From Gp6-AA40 sp035263125 (lineage in GTDB: Bacteria > Acidobacteriota > Vicinamibacteria > Vicinamibacterales > UBA2999), in the NCBI GenBank assembly GCA_035263125.1, contig DATFRP010000227.1, positions 32,590 to 96,589 of the forward strand: DNA of 64,000 nucleotides, given 5' to 3'. The notes under the pieces were generated by a model. That model was not told the origin of the DNA. It made no database searches and saw nothing but the letters and a program-made list of their open reading frames with translations. Each line of letters begins with the position of its first letter. The stretch's first letter is position 1. Made by a program: the position numbers and the translations under genes. Positions 1 through 9,365 of this stretch are shown one piece after another.

Positions 1-239
1 TGGACCTCGAGGTGCCGCTGAATGCGCCGACAAGGGCGTCAGAACCGGCAGCTCGCGGTTCTGGCAAGGGGCGCCGCGGCGACACGGGACAGAGCTGGTG
101 GACTGCCCGTGCGACGACGGGAGAAGTCAAAGCTGGCTTCACGAAAGCGGAGATTCTTCGGAAGCCCGAGTCCGACCCCCGCGCCGACGGGGGCATGTTC
201 GATCGGCTGCAGGGTCTGTTGCGCCAGCTCGGAGCCTGA
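1..239 (+). CDS. C-terminal end of an unidentified protein, possibly Mfd
   Basis: The frame is open from the window edge and stops at 237-239, 63 bases before the surA-like start. About 79 residues are visible, a hydrophilic Gly/Arg-rich stretch and then a helical tail ending GMFDRLQGLLRQLGA. The tail resembles the end of transcription-repair coupling factor Mfd, and Mfd is often encoded just before a SurA-type isomerase, but no catalytic motif falls inside the window. The identification is therefore a guess from position. The same stretch could be read from an internal GTG at 12, but a 75-residue protein of this composition is less likely than a truncated larger gene. Confidence 0.4.
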   Translation, partial: DLEVPLNAPTRASEPAARGSGKGRRGDTGQSWWTARATTGEVKAGFTKAEILRKPESDPRADGGMFDRLQGLLRQLGA

Positions 240-302
240 GACGGCTTGCGCCTACCGGTTACGCGTGGCCTCGGATAAGATATTGATCTTCAAGGAATTG
301 TC

Positions 303-1376
303 ATGTTGAAGCGCACTCTTCTCGGTGCCGTCATTGCCGTGGCGAGCGCCCTCGTTCCACTCCGTGCCGAGGTCATCGAGCAGGTGCTCGTGAAGGTGAA
401 CGGCGAGATCATCTCGAAAACGGAGTTCGAGGCTCGCCAGGTTGCTGAGCTTCGCAATCGCCCTGAGCTGGCGAAGGTCGGCCCCACGAGTCCCGAGCTC
501 AAGAAGGCGATCGCAGAAATCACCCCCGACCTCATCCTGTCGTCGGTCGACGACCTGCTCCTCATCCAGCGAGGCCGTGAAAACGGATACGTGCTCGGAG
601 ATCAGCAGTTCGCGCAGATCGTCGAGAACATCAGGAAGTCGAACAATCTCGAAGACGAGGAACGCTTCAAAGAAGCGCTCAAGCAGGAAGGGCTGACGAT
701 GGCCGACCTGCGGCGCAACCTCGAGAAACAGATGCTGGTGTCTCAGGTACAGCGCGTCGAGATCATGGAGAAGATCAGCATCAACGACGAGGAAGCGCGG
801 GCGTACTATGACGCGCACAAGCAGGAGTTCACCTCGCCGGTCCAGATCACGCTGCGCGAGATCCTCCTGGAGGTGCCGACCAGCGATCGCGGTGTCAATG
901 TCGCGCAGGATGACGCGGTGCGCGCCAGCGCCGAAGAACTGCGGAAGCGTCTCCTTGCCGGTGAACCATTTCCGCGTCTGGCTGGCGAGTATTCCGCCGC
1001 ATCGTCAAAAGCCAACGGCGGCCTGATCGGTCCGCTCAATTCCGAGGAACTCGCGCCGTCGCTGCGTGAGATGCTCGACAAGATGCAGGTCGGCGATATC
1101 ACGAGTGTGCTTCGCACCCAACGTGGGTATCAGATCCTCAAGCTCGAATCGCGCAGCGACTCGAAAGTGCGATCATTCGAAGAGGCCAGAGGCGACATCG
1201 CGAACAAGATCGGCGAGATCAAGCTTCGAGCGGAGCGTGAGAAATACCTCGACCAGCTTCGGGCGCAGGCGACAATCACCTGGCGCAACGACGAGCTGAA
1301 GAAAGCCTACGACACGGCGCTCGCGCGACGACGACAGCAAACGGAGAGCAGTTCGCAACCGACGACCGCGAAATGA
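303..1376 (+). CDS. SurA-like periplasmic peptidyl-prolyl isomerase
   Basis: This 357-residue protein has a signal peptide (hydrophobic residues about 6-20, cleavage near PLRA-EV), a SurA_N-like helical chaperone domain beginning EQVLVKVNGEIISKTEFE, and one parvulin (PpiC) domain at about residues 176-280 (VQITLREILLEV ... RTQRGYQILKL). The family folds outer-membrane proteins in the periplasm and isomerises Xaa-Pro bonds. E. coli SurA has two parvulin domains; this one has one, like many non-proteobacterial homologues. AAGGAA at 292-297 is the ribosome-binding site, 5 bases before ATG. The stop overlaps the next start (ATGA), so the two genes are probably translationally coupled. The C-terminus is charged and probably disordered. 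Confidence 0.85.
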   Translation: MLKRTLLGAVIAVASALVPLRAEVIEQVLVKVNGEIISKTEFEARQVAELRNRPELAKVGPTSPELKKAIAEITPDLILSSVDDLLLIQRGRENGYVLGDQQFAQIVENIRKSNNLEDEERFKEALKQEGLTMADLRRNLEKQMLVSQVQRVEIMEKISINDEEARAYYDAHKQEFTSPVQITLREILLEVPTSDRGVNVAQDDAVRASAEELRKRLLAGEPFPRLAGEYSAASSKANGGLIGPLNSEELAPSLREMLDKMQVGDITSVLRTQRGYQILKLESRSDSKVRSFEEARGDIANKIGEIKLRAEREKYLDQLRAQATITWRNDELKKAYDTALARRRQQTESSSQPTTAK

Positions 1377-1876
1377 CGAGCGCTGCCGACGCACGATGGT
1401 ATGCGCTGTGGACTCGGTCGCGCCACGAACAGGTGGTGCGCGAGCAACTGGAGCAGAAGCACGTCGAGGCGTTTCTGCCAACGGTCACTCGATGGAGTCG
1501 CTGGAAGGATCGAAAGAAGAAGATCGACTGGCCGCTGTTCCCCGGGTACTGCTTCGCGAGATTCGACCCGCACGAGCGCCTGCCGATTCTCAAGTGCACC
1601 GGTGTGGTGAACATCATTTCGTTCGAAGGCGAACCGGCGCCGATTCCCGAGCAGGAAATAGACGGCATCCGTCGTCTGGTCGAGAGCGACCTTGCGTACG
1701 ATCCGTGCCCCATGATCCGCGAAGGAACGATGGTCGAAGTCGTGCACGGCCCGCTGACGGGCGTCATTGGCCGACTCGTCCGGAAGAGCGACAAGGCCCG
1801 TCTCGTGCTGTCGGTGGACCTGATCGGACAGGCCGTCAGCGTCGAGGTCGACGCTGCGGATGTGCGCGCGTATTGA
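1373..1876 (+). CDS. NusG-family specialised elongation factor (RfaH/UpxY/LoaP type)
   Basis: The 167-residue protein has a NusG N-terminal (NGN) domain starting ARWYALWTRSRHEQVVREQL and including LFPGYCFARF, typical of the family, and then a KOW domain from about residue 118 (IREGTMVEVVHGPLTGVIG). Such paralogues bind RNA polymerase and act as processive antiterminators on particular operons; general NusG is normally encoded next to secE and ribosomal genes, which are absent here. It starts inside the surA-like stop codon by a 4-base ATGA overlap and is followed 25 bases later by dus. Its target operon cannot be told from the window. Confidence 0.85.
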   Translation: MTSAADARWYALWTRSRHEQVVREQLEQKHVEAFLPTVTRWSRWKDRKKKIDWPLFPGYCFARFDPHERLPILKCTGVVNIISFEGEPAPIPEQEIDGIRRLVESDLAYDPCPMIREGTMVEVVHGPLTGVIGRLVRKSDKARLVLSVDLIGQAVSVEVDAADVRAY

Positions 1877-1901
1877 TCGCCACTCACTCGCCTCAGCTTC
1901 G

Positions 1902-2960
1902 ATGAAAATCGGGCCCATCGAACTCCCGGCTCCATTCGGAGTCGCGCCAATGGCCGGCATGACGGATACAGCCTTTCGCCGGCTCGTGAAGCGCCATGGA
2001 GGATGCGGTCTGGTCGTCACTGAAATGGTGTCGTCAGAGGGGCTCGTTCGAGGCATCGATCGAACGCTCGAGTACGCGGAATACACCGAGGAAGAACGTC
2101 CCGTATCGGTGCAGATTTTCGGGGGAGATCCGGCGAAGATGGCTGCGGCCGCGCAGATTGTCGAAGGCATGGGCGCAGATATCGTCGACGTCAACATGGG
2201 ATGTCCGGTGCCGAAGATCGCGAAGCACAACGCCGGGTGCAGCCTGATGCGCGAGCCCGCTCACGCCGCGAGCGTCATCGAGGCGATGACCCGCGCGGTC
2301 AAGATTCCGGTGACCGTGAAGATGCGGGCGGGCTGGAATGATCGCGAGCGGAACGCACCGGTACTCGCCAAGATGGTCGAAGATGCGGGTGCATCCGCCG
2401 TGACGATTCACGGCCGAACCGCTGAGCAGTCGTATACCGGGCTCGCCGACTGGGATCTCGTCGCGCGTATTGCCGCCGGGATGCGCATCCCCGTGTTTGG
2501 AAGCGGCGACTGCATCGAGCCCGAGCAGATCATCGACCGCATGACGTCGGGCGTCAGCGGCGTGCTGGTTGGCCGTGGCGTGCTGCGCAATCCGTGGATT
2601 CTGGCGCAGGCTGCTGATCTCAACGCGGGTCGGGTACCACGCGCGATCTCGCTTCAGCAGCGCGGGCAGTTCCTGCTGGACTACATCGAGCTCCTCCTCA
2701 GCGAGCGAGTTGAGGAGGCTGAGGGGTTCCGGCACACCGCTCCGGGTGCTGCACGCGATCAGGAACCGGCAACCGTCGGGCCGGCGCGCGGCCACGAGAA
2801 GTGGGTCATCAACAAGATTCGTGCGCTCTGTTCCTGGTACTCGAAGGGCCTGGACGGCGGTTCGCAACTTCGGGTCCGGGTGAATAGCTCGGAGCGCGTC
2901 GACGACCTTCGCGCGATCATCGATGAGTTCTTTGCGACGAGCGCAGTGCCCGCGCGCTAG
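1902..2960 (+). CDS. dusB: tRNA-dihydrouridine synthase (DusB-like)
   Basis: This is an FMN-dependent enzyme that reduces uridines in the tRNA D-loop. The 352-residue product shows APMAGMTD near the start, the catalytic cysteine in VNMGCPVPK (Cys101), KMRAGW, the HGRTAEQSYTGLADW segment and GSGDC, all Dus hallmarks. I chose ATG at 1902 (MKIGPIELPAP) rather than an in-frame ATG at 1860, because the upstream 14 residues overlap the nusG-like gene and do not look like family sequence. About 40 residues near 275-310 are poorly conserved. Dus is often found next to fis or ntrBC in other phyla; here it closes a surA-nusG-dus run. Confidence 0.92.
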   Translation: MKIGPIELPAPFGVAPMAGMTDTAFRRLVKRHGGCGLVVTEMVSSEGLVRGIDRTLEYAEYTEEERPVSVQIFGGDPAKMAAAAQIVEGMGADIVDVNMGCPVPKIAKHNAGCSLMREPAHAASVIEAMTRAVKIPVTVKMRAGWNDRERNAPVLAKMVEDAGASAVTIHGRTAEQSYTGLADWDLVARIAAGMRIPVFGSGDCIEPEQIIDRMTSGVSGVLVGRGVLRNPWILAQAADLNAGRVPRAISLQQRGQFLLDYIELLLSERVEEAEGFRHTAPGAARDQEPATVGPARGHEKWVINKIRALCSWYSKGLDGGSQLRVRVNSSERVDDLRAIIDEFFATSAVPAR

Positions 2961-3207
2961 CGGGCGAGCGCGATGGACCGGACTCGCGGTGCAATGCTAG
3001 ACCCGACCCCGGTCGACCCTGGACTTACAGGCTTCATCGGAAATCCGGCAACCGCGAGGCGCAGTTCGATCTTGAACACGTGAGCTTCATCTGGCAGCGA
3101 ACGTCGGCGTTCCGGCCGCGCCGGGGCCGACTCCGGCGGGGCTTGGGGTTTGGGCTCGGTCGGGGCGCCGATCGCTCATGAAACGTGGGGTGGGCGATGG
3201 GCCCAGC

Positions 3208-3223
3208 CGGCAGGCCGGTTGCA
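3208..3223 (+). promoter_or_regulatory. Candidate sigma-54 promoter A
   Basis: The sequence CGGCAGGCCGGTTGCA has GG and GC separated by exactly 10 bases, and matches the -24/-12 consensus (TGGCACG-N4-TTGCA) except at the first and sixth positions. The predicted start is near 3235, which leaves a leader of about 220 bases to the response-regulator gene. That length is unusual, and a separate small transcript is possible. Confidence 0.5.
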
Positions 3224-3268
3224 CAATCCCGGTGTCGGATTGATGGCCAGGGAGTCGACTCTGCGCGA

Positions 3269-3287
3269 GAATTCACAGGAATTCACA
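3269..3287 (+). repeat. Tandem GAATTCACA repeat
   Basis: GAATTCACA occurs at 3269-3277 and again at 3279-3287, a 10-base period, i.e. on the same helical face. It lies between promoter A and the response-regulator gene and could be a protein-binding site. Chance occurrence is not excluded. Confidence 0.35.
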
Positions 3288-3456
3288 AAGCCAGCTCGAC
3301 AGTAACTCGTCGACGACTCCCTCTGTAACGTAGGAAACTGCACAGGTTCAGAAATCTCAGTGTCGGATGTACGGCCGTGCATAAGACATAATCGGCCTAT
3401 CATCAGGCGGGACGCAGTTCACGGCAGGTTCCGAGCCTTAGCGCGGGGAGGCGCTC

Positions 3457-3822
3457 ATGGCGAAGATCGTGATAGTTGAGGATGACGACGCGACGCGGGC
3501 TGGATATCGCGAGCTTTTGAATCTCGCGGGCCACGAAGTGATCGCGACCAGTACATATCAGGAAGGGCGGCACGCCGTGCAGGTGGAGAGCCCAGACCTG
3601 GTTATTGCAGACCTGCGTCTTGGCGGGTTCAACGGACTTCAGTTGTTGCTGTTGAGTCCTCGTCCGATTCCGACGATCATCATCACCGGGTTTCCCGACC
3701 AGGTGCTCGAAGCGGAAGCGCGTCGTGCAGGAGCCGACTACGTCGTCAAGCCGATTTCGCCATCGGCGCTCGTCGCGCTCGTGAACGAAAAGCTCAGGGG
3801 TGAATCCGCGATGAAGCACTAA
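3457..3822 (+). CDS. Single-domain response regulator (CheY-like receiver)
   Basis: The 121-residue protein is one receiver domain with no output domain. It shows the acidic pocket (VEDDD, residues 8-11), phospho-acceptor Asp52 in VIADLRLGG, Thr77 in IIITGF and Lys98 in KPI. GGGGAG at 3445-3450 is a good ribosome-binding site 6 bases before ATG. With no output domain it must act by protein contact, as CheY- or Spo0F-like proteins do. It stands first in the sigma-54 island, so one of the receiver-less activators is an attractive partner, but this is inference from position only. No cognate kinase is adjacent. Confidence 0.85.
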   Translation: MAKIVIVEDDDATRAGYRELLNLAGHEVIATSTYQEGRHAVQVESPDLVIADLRLGGFNGLQLLLLSPRPIPTIIITGFPDQVLEAEARRAGADYVVKPISPSALVALVNEKLRGESAMKH

Positions 3823-4261
3823 GGGATCGTCGGTGCATCCATTCCACGGTTCCCACTAGCCGATTCTGTTTCCTACCAGACAAACCTCAGCGCCATCGCG
3901 AAAGGATCTCGCGCTTCAATCACCAAGCGCACGCTCGTCGCGGAGACCGTCGCGAGCAAACCGATGCTGACTGACGGCGCGATTCGACATCAGCTGAACC
4001 TGCGCCTGGCTCGATACGACTGATCGAATCGCACGCTGAGGGAGTACTGGAGACTGCAAAGACTTTCAGGTCAGTTCGCCGGGATGGGAATCGATAATTG
4101 TCTGCCTGAGCGGGGACTTGATCGCCTCCTGACGTCGTCGCAGGCTGGGATGTGCAACCGTTTGATGGATTGATAATTGCTGAGCCGTTGTGAATATCGT
4201 TGAGCACGGCAACAGATTTTCACGATATCCGAGAAGGTTGAACGGGGGCCGGGAGCCACCC
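3823..4261 (+). other. Intergenic region before the first sigma-54 activator
   Basis: About 440 bases with no credible gene. The in-frame extension from an ATG at 4190 has no family similarity and is not used. ATATCGT (about 4195-4201) and ACGATAT form a distant inverted pair just upstream of the activator start. I found no convincing sigma-54 promoter here, so the first activator may be transcribed by another sigma factor. Confidence 0.5.
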
Positions 4262-5437
<1,176 letters not shown>

Positions 5438-5560
5438 TAGGTTCGGATGTCCCCAATACTCGTGCTTTTGTCTGCCGCCAGAGGTCCTTTTTGCCGTGAC
5501 AATTAGGGTTGTTTGCGCGTTTCAGGAACGAGGTCCGCGCCAGTCCGTGTCGAACAGGAC

Positions 5561-5576
5561 TGGCTATTTGCTTGCA
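5561..5576 (+). promoter_or_regulatory. Sigma-54 promoter B
   Basis: TGGCTATTTGCTTGCA matches the sigma-54 consensus at TGGC and TTGCA with exact GG-N10-GC spacing. The predicted start is near 5587, 41 bases upstream of ATG 5628. Its -12 half (TTGCTTGCA) is identical to that of promoter C at 7828. It should drive the GAF-like gene and the overlapping PilZ gene. Confidence 0.75.
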
Positions 5577-5627
5577 ACAGCGTTATAGCTGCGCTAGGTG
5601 AGGACTATCCTCCCAGGCCGCGCACAA

Positions 5628-7337
5628 ATGGTCGTCACCGACAACACTTCACCCGTGGCACAGGAACCTTCTGCGTTCGAGACGGCGGTGCGCGAGCGAT
5701 CGTGGGATTGGCTGCTCGAATTGCGGCGTCGTCTGAAGGTCGACCTCCAGCTGGTGGACACACGATATGCGCCCCTCTTGCCGTTCACGGTGACAGGGTC
5801 TGCTGTCAACGTGTCCGGTCTCCTCGAACAGGGAGACCCTGTGTTGCGGACCTCGGTGTCGACAGCCGTGCAGTCTCGACATCCCCAGACTGCCGCCGTC
5901 CACGGGCTTCAGATCGTTTGCCTCGGACTCGCGATGGAGCCAAGTGTGTCGGGAGCGCTGGTAATCGCGCGAGCCCTGCCGGCTGGCCAGGATCTGGACG
6001 CGTCGCGCAGCCAGCTTCAGCTCGTGGGATCGTGGCTGTCGACGGCGATCGAGGCGCATCTGCAAAGCCCGCCGGCGTTCCATGCAAGCGGCATCAACCG
6101 CCTGGCGCCGTTGGCGCGTCTGCTCGCGCAAGCCGCCGAGCGTGAATCGGATCGCGAGCTCGTGCGACTCTTCGGCGAGGCGATCGCCGTCTGGCACGAC
6201 ATCGAGATGTCTGGATACATCGAAGTCGATGACGAGACGTTCGTTCGCGATGTATCGCTGCCGGGCTCGAGAACAACGGAGCGCCCGCCAACGATTTCGG
6301 CCGTCGGCCTGACGGATACCGCCGATCTCACGAGACTCCCTCAGGGGCATCTGGACCGATTCGGGTTGCCAGTTGGAGAAGAAGCCTACGTGCGTCGGTT
6401 CAGGCGGCGCGACGGGCGATCATGGCTTCTCGTGTTCACCGGTGAGATCGGGGCACAGGATCTTCAGCGGCTTGGTGCGTACGTGTCGCTCCTCGAATGC
6501 GCGCTCGCGCTCGCAACTTCCGAAGCCTCGTCTCGCGTGATGGTCGGCGTCAGTCGACGATTGACCAACGGCGACGATGGACTGGAAATGCGAGCCTCGC
6601 GTGCACTGGAAGAATTGCGCGTGGAAGTGGGCGCCTCATCCGCGACGTTGGCAATCGAATCCGCTGGTGCTCCGCTTCTCCGCATTGCGACCCCGGAGGG
6701 GTCGACGCACGTGGGCCCGTCGCCAGGCTCACCGCGATTGGTGATGGTCACGCGATCGGAACGGCATTACACTACGACCGTATCCGTCGCGCGCACTGAT
6801 AGTCTTCGGTTCACGCCCCGGGATCAGGACGTGGTGAACGCGGCGGCGAGCATGTTCGTCGCGTGGGCGCCCGTCGCGCTCCGAGATGCGGCTGGGAGTC
6901 GGGATAGACGCGCAGTTCCGCGCGGTTTCCACGAAGTGATAGAGCTGTCGGCCAGAGAAGCGCTGGAATTGGGTTCTCCAGTCGCCGTGGTCGTGCTGTT
7001 GGTGCGCGATGCCGCGTTTTTTCCGGGCGCGACGCAGCGATGGGTCACCGGCATGCGAGGCCAGTTGCGGCCGCTGGATCTTGCCGGCACGCTGGCCGAG
7101 GGCGAGATAGGACTTCTGATGCACGACACGACGGCCCACCACGCGAAGGCGGTCGCTGAACGCCTGCGAGGCGTCGTCGGCGCCTCTCCCGGAGCGGGAC
7201 CGATCCTGATTGGAGTCGCGATACGAGCGCCTGGAAGCGGCTCAGCCGATGGTCTCGTGCGCGAGGCGAGAACCGATGCGCTCGGCGGCGAGCATTCACC
7301 GACGGATGCCGCTTACAGTAACGGAGTCCGTCCATGA
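5628..7337 (+). CDS. GAF-like signalling protein with degenerate GGDEF domain
   Basis: About 569 residues from ATG 5628; an in-frame GTG at 5598 would add ten, and no clear ribosome-binding site decides between them. No single family is obvious. Residues about 20-190 and 190-330 look like GAF-type sensory folds. The C-terminal 150 residues follow the GGDEF layout (an HEVIELSAREALELG helix, then LAEGEIGLLMHDTTAHHAKA), but the signature GGDEF is replaced by AEGEI, so cyclase activity is unlikely. The N-terminus carries SWDWLLELRRRLKVDLQLVD, similar to GAF leader helices. A sigma-54 promoter precedes it and the PilZ gene overlaps its stop. I infer a receptor or scaffold role in the c-di-GMP circuit. 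Confidence 0.65.
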   Translation: MVVTDNTSPVAQEPSAFETAVRERSWDWLLELRRRLKVDLQLVDTRYAPLLPFTVTGSAVNVSGLLEQGDPVLRTSVSTAVQSRHPQTAAVHGLQIVCLGLAMEPSVSGALVIARALPAGQDLDASRSQLQLVGSWLSTAIEAHLQSPPAFHASGINRLAPLARLLAQAAERESDRELVRLFGEAIAVWHDIEMSGYIEVDDETFVRDVSLPGSRTTERPPTISAVGLTDTADLTRLPQGHLDRFGLPVGEEAYVRRFRRRDGRSWLLVFTGEIGAQDLQRLGAYVSLLECALALATSEASSRVMVGVSRRLTNGDDGLEMRASRALEELRVEVGASSATLAIESAGAPLLRIATPEGSTHVGPSPGSPRLVMVTRSERHYTTTVSVARTDSLRFTPRDQDVVNAAASMFVAWAPVALRDAAGSRDRRAVPRGFHEVIELSAREALELGSPVAVVVLLVRDAAFFPGATQRWVTGMRGQLRPLDLAGTLAEGEIGLLMHDTTAHHAKAVAERLRGVVGASPGAGPILIGVAIRAPGSGSADGLVREARTDALGGEHSPTDAAYSNGVRP

Positions 7338-7657
7338 TGGCATTGGGAGACCGCCGCGCGCGTGTGCGCCTTGAAGTGGTCGGCGCCTTGTGGGCCACAC
7401 TCGAACTGTCCGAGCCTGCGCGCGTGGTCAACATCAGCAAAGACGGCGCGCTCATTACCTCACCCGTCCCGATGAGTCCGGATTCTGTTCAGCCGTTGCA
7501 CCTGAAACTGCACGGTCACGAGATTTCAGTGGAAGCAAGGGTTCGACACGTGCGCCGCGTGTCCGGACCTGATGAACCGATCTGTTATCTGGTTGGCGTG
7601 GAGTTCCTCACGATCCCACCTGCGCTGGCTGCCGCTGCCGACTGGCCCCCGTCTTAA
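7334..7657 (+). CDS. Small PilZ-domain protein 1
   Basis: The 107-residue protein is a stand-alone PilZ domain, a c-di-GMP receptor fold. The two binding motifs are present: the arginine motif in DRRARVR (about 6-12) and the [DN]-x-S-x-x-G motif as NISKDG (33-38). ATG 7334 overlaps the preceding stop by 4 bases (ATGA); a second ATG follows at once at 7337. It is probably translated with the GAF-like gene from promoter B. It has no output domain, so it presumably signals by contact with another protein, perhaps one of the adjacent activators. Confidence 0.82.
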   Translation: MMALGDRRARVRLEVVGALWATLELSEPARVVNISKDGALITSPVPMSPDSVQPLHLKLHGHEISVEARVRHVRRVSGPDEPICYLVGVEFLTIPPALAAAADWPPS

Positions 7658-7760
7658 GCGGATCACGACGCCCCTGCTCTCGCGGAAAGTCTTCTCTCCT
7701 GGGTGACTTAGCCCAGATTCGGCCAGACTTTCTGAGGATTTGACAGGACTTCTGCGCGCC

Positions 7761-7775
7761 GCGACTGTTAGTCGC
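7761..7775 (+). promoter_or_regulatory. Inverted repeat upstream of promoter C, candidate activator site
   Basis: GCGACT-GTT-AGTCGC is a perfect 6-base inverted repeat. It lies about 80-94 bases upstream of the predicted start of promoter C, the usual range for a sigma-54 enhancer site. It could instead be a weak terminator hairpin for the upstream PilZ gene, though there is no T-run after it. A further pair, GAAAGTC ... GACTTTC, spans about 7684-7734. Confidence 0.35.
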
Positions 7776-7827
7776 AAGCCATTGATATATCGCTATTTAA
7801 ACAGGAAGACAAACGTCTGCCAACGCA

Positions 7828-7843
7828 TGGCGACTTGCTTGCA
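7828..7843 (+). promoter_or_regulatory. Sigma-54 promoter C
   Basis: TGGCGACTTGCTTGCA has TGGC and TTGCA at exact sigma-54 spacing. The predicted start is near 7855, giving a 76-base leader to the second PilZ gene. It should drive the PilZ and activator-2 pair, which would make activator 2 autoregulated or placed under one of its paralogues. Confidence 0.75.
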
Positions 7844-7930
7844 GCCTTGGGCACCTGAGCTAGCACAATTCGCGTGCGGCGGGGCGTAAGTGGGACACTG
7901 AGAGCCAGCCTTTCGGAGGGTAAGGCAGGC

Positions 7931-8242
7931 ATGGAAGAGCGGCGACGATCGCCACGACATCAGGTCGGCGGCGATTTTGTGAACCTGCCGGGCAACATGA
8001 GCGTGCGCGTGATCGATATCAGCACCGCCGGGGTGTTGTTGCAGTCGGCGCATTTGCTGAACCCCGGTTCGCGCGGGAGTCTGCGGTTCACACTTGCCGG
8101 TGCGCCATTCGCGGCTGACATTCAAATTCAACGCGTCTCGAACGCGGCAGACGCCGGATCAGGGTATCGCATTGGAGCAACCTTCGTAGGCATGACGCCT
8201 GAACATCGGCGGCGCATTGAACGGTTCATAAACAATGATTGA
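7931..8242 (+). CDS. Small PilZ-domain protein 2
   Basis: The 103-residue PilZ protein starts MEERRRSPRHQV with the RxxxR motif (Arg5-Arg9) and has the second motif as DISTAG (29-34). I chose ATG 7931, preceded by GGAGGG (7915-7920), over an in-frame GTG at 7874 whose 19 extra residues are not family-like. The last 8 bases overlap the start of activator 2, so the two are very likely translationally coupled. This coupling makes it a good candidate for the direct c-di-GMP-responsive partner of that receiver-less activator, though the sequence alone cannot show the contact. Confidence 0.85.
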   Translation: MEERRRSPRHQVGGDFVNLPGNMSVRVIDISTAGVLLQSAHLLNPGSRGSLRFTLAGAPFAADIQIQRVSNAADAGSGYRIGATFVGMTPEHRRRIERFINND

Positions 8243-9350
8243 TGGCGTTGCTGAGTCGACCACGAGAGTGAGCTCCGTCGGCGCCCTGCGCCCGCGGTCC
8301 CACGTTCAACTCACTGGCCGAAGTGCCGAAGTCGTGGCCCTCGAGCAGGAAATCGATCGCGTCGCCCGTTCCGACGCCAAAGTGCTTATCACCGGGGAGA
8401 GCGGAGTCGGAAAGGAAATCGTGGCCCGCGCGATCCATTCCCGCGGCCCGCGAGCCAGTCATGTCTTCGCCCCTGTGAACTGCGCAGGACTGCCCGAAAC
8501 CCTCCTCGAATCGGAGTTGTTCGGACACGTCAAAGGAAGTTTCACAGGGGCGTATCGCGATAAACCTGGCAAGCTCGAAACTGCCCATATGGGCACGATC
8601 TTTCTCGACGAAGTCGGCGAGATGACGCTGCGCATGCAGGGTTTGCTGCTGCGATTCCTCGAGACCGGCGAAATTCAGAAGGTCGGCGCCGACGGCAGCG
8701 GTCGTATTGTGAACGTCCGTGTGATCGCGGCGACCAATCGCGATCTCCGCGAGATGATCAAGCAGGGCACGTTCCGCGAGGATCTGTTCTATCGACTGAA
8801 CGTGATTCACATCGTGGTGCCGCCGCTTCGCGACCGTCGTGAAGACATTCCAGTGCTCGCGAACGAGTTCCTCGCGCAGTTCGCGGGCGGCCGTGCCGGA
8901 ATCACCGGCGTTTCGCCAGAGGCGATGAAGGCGCTCACAGAGTATTCGTGGCCCGGTAACGTGCGGGAGCTCGAAAACGTGATCGAGCGGCTCGTCGTGA
9001 CAGTCTCGGGACCGACAATCGAACTCGAGCATTTATCGTCAGAGATCAGGTCGTACGATGCCGTTCTCCTTCGCCCCAAGCGCGAACGACGGCGTACTGT
9101 CGCTGACGATCTCTACAAGCGCATGATCGAGCAGCACGAATCGTTCTGGACTGCGGTGTATCCGCTGTTCATGGATCGCGAGATCACACGCGCCAATGTG
9201 AGAGAAGTCGTGAGGCGGGGACTCGAAGAGGCAAGAGGCAACTACAAGATCGTCGCGCGGCTGTTCAACATGGAGGCTCGCGACTACAAACGGTTCCTCA
9301 ACTTCCTCCGCAAGCACGACTGCCAGATTCCCTTCAAAGAGTACCGCTAA
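8235..9350 (+). CDS. Sigma-54 activator without receiver domain, paralogue 2
   Basis: The 371-residue protein has a 28-residue N-terminus and then the AAA+ domain: Walker A GESGVGK (54-60), GSFTGA (101-106), FLDE (123-126), FREDLFYRL and WPGNVREL. From about residue 285 it has the C-terminal module shared by the three paralogues (ESFWTAVYPLFMDREITR ... ARGNYKIVARLFN ... DYKRFLNFL). It ends YR soon after the module, so it is probably the most compact and typical copy. Its start overlaps the PilZ gene and promoter C lies upstream. Both features suggest control by a c-di-GMP-binding partner and a feedback loop. Confidence 0.9.
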   Translation: MIDGVAESTTRVSSVGALRPRSHVQLTGRSAEVVALEQEIDRVARSDAKVLITGESGVGKEIVARAIHSRGPRASHVFAPVNCAGLPETLLESELFGHVKGSFTGAYRDKPGKLETAHMGTIFLDEVGEMTLRMQGLLLRFLETGEIQKVGADGSGRIVNVRVIAATNRDLREMIKQGTFREDLFYRLNVIHIVVPPLRDRREDIPVLANEFLAQFAGGRAGITGVSPEAMKALTEYSWPGNVRELENVIERLVVTVSGPTIELEHLSSEIRSYDAVLLRPKRERRRTVADDLYKRMIEQHESFWTAVYPLFMDREITRANVREVVRRGLEEARGNYKIVARLFNMEARDYKRFLNFLRKHDCQIPFKEYR

Positions 9351-9365
9351 ACTCACTCTGCTGCC

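Larger units (their letters stand above)
2961..3456 (+). other. Long intergenic region upstream of the response regulator
   Basis: Nearly 500 bases without a convincing gene on either strand; the open frames present have arginine- and proline-rich shadow composition. It holds a sigma-54-type promoter (3208-3223) and a short direct repeat (3269-3287), listed separately. A GC-rich stretch at about 3110-3165 could fold. The rest of the leader before 3457 shows nothing I recognise. Confidence 0.6.

Noticed and set aside
2948..2965. GCCCGC ... GCGGGC hairpin at the dus stop as a terminator
   Set aside because: Short stem over the stop codon, no T-run; too weak to call.
3034..3403. Minus-strand frames of 75-80 codons in the gap before the receiver gene
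   Set aside because: Composition rich in Arg, Pro and Ser with no motif or ribosome-binding site; looks like random open frame in G+C-rich DNA.
7842..7880. TTGGGCACCTGAGCTAGCAC as a second sigma-54 promoter
   Set aside because: Spacing is one base short; the match at 7828 is exact.
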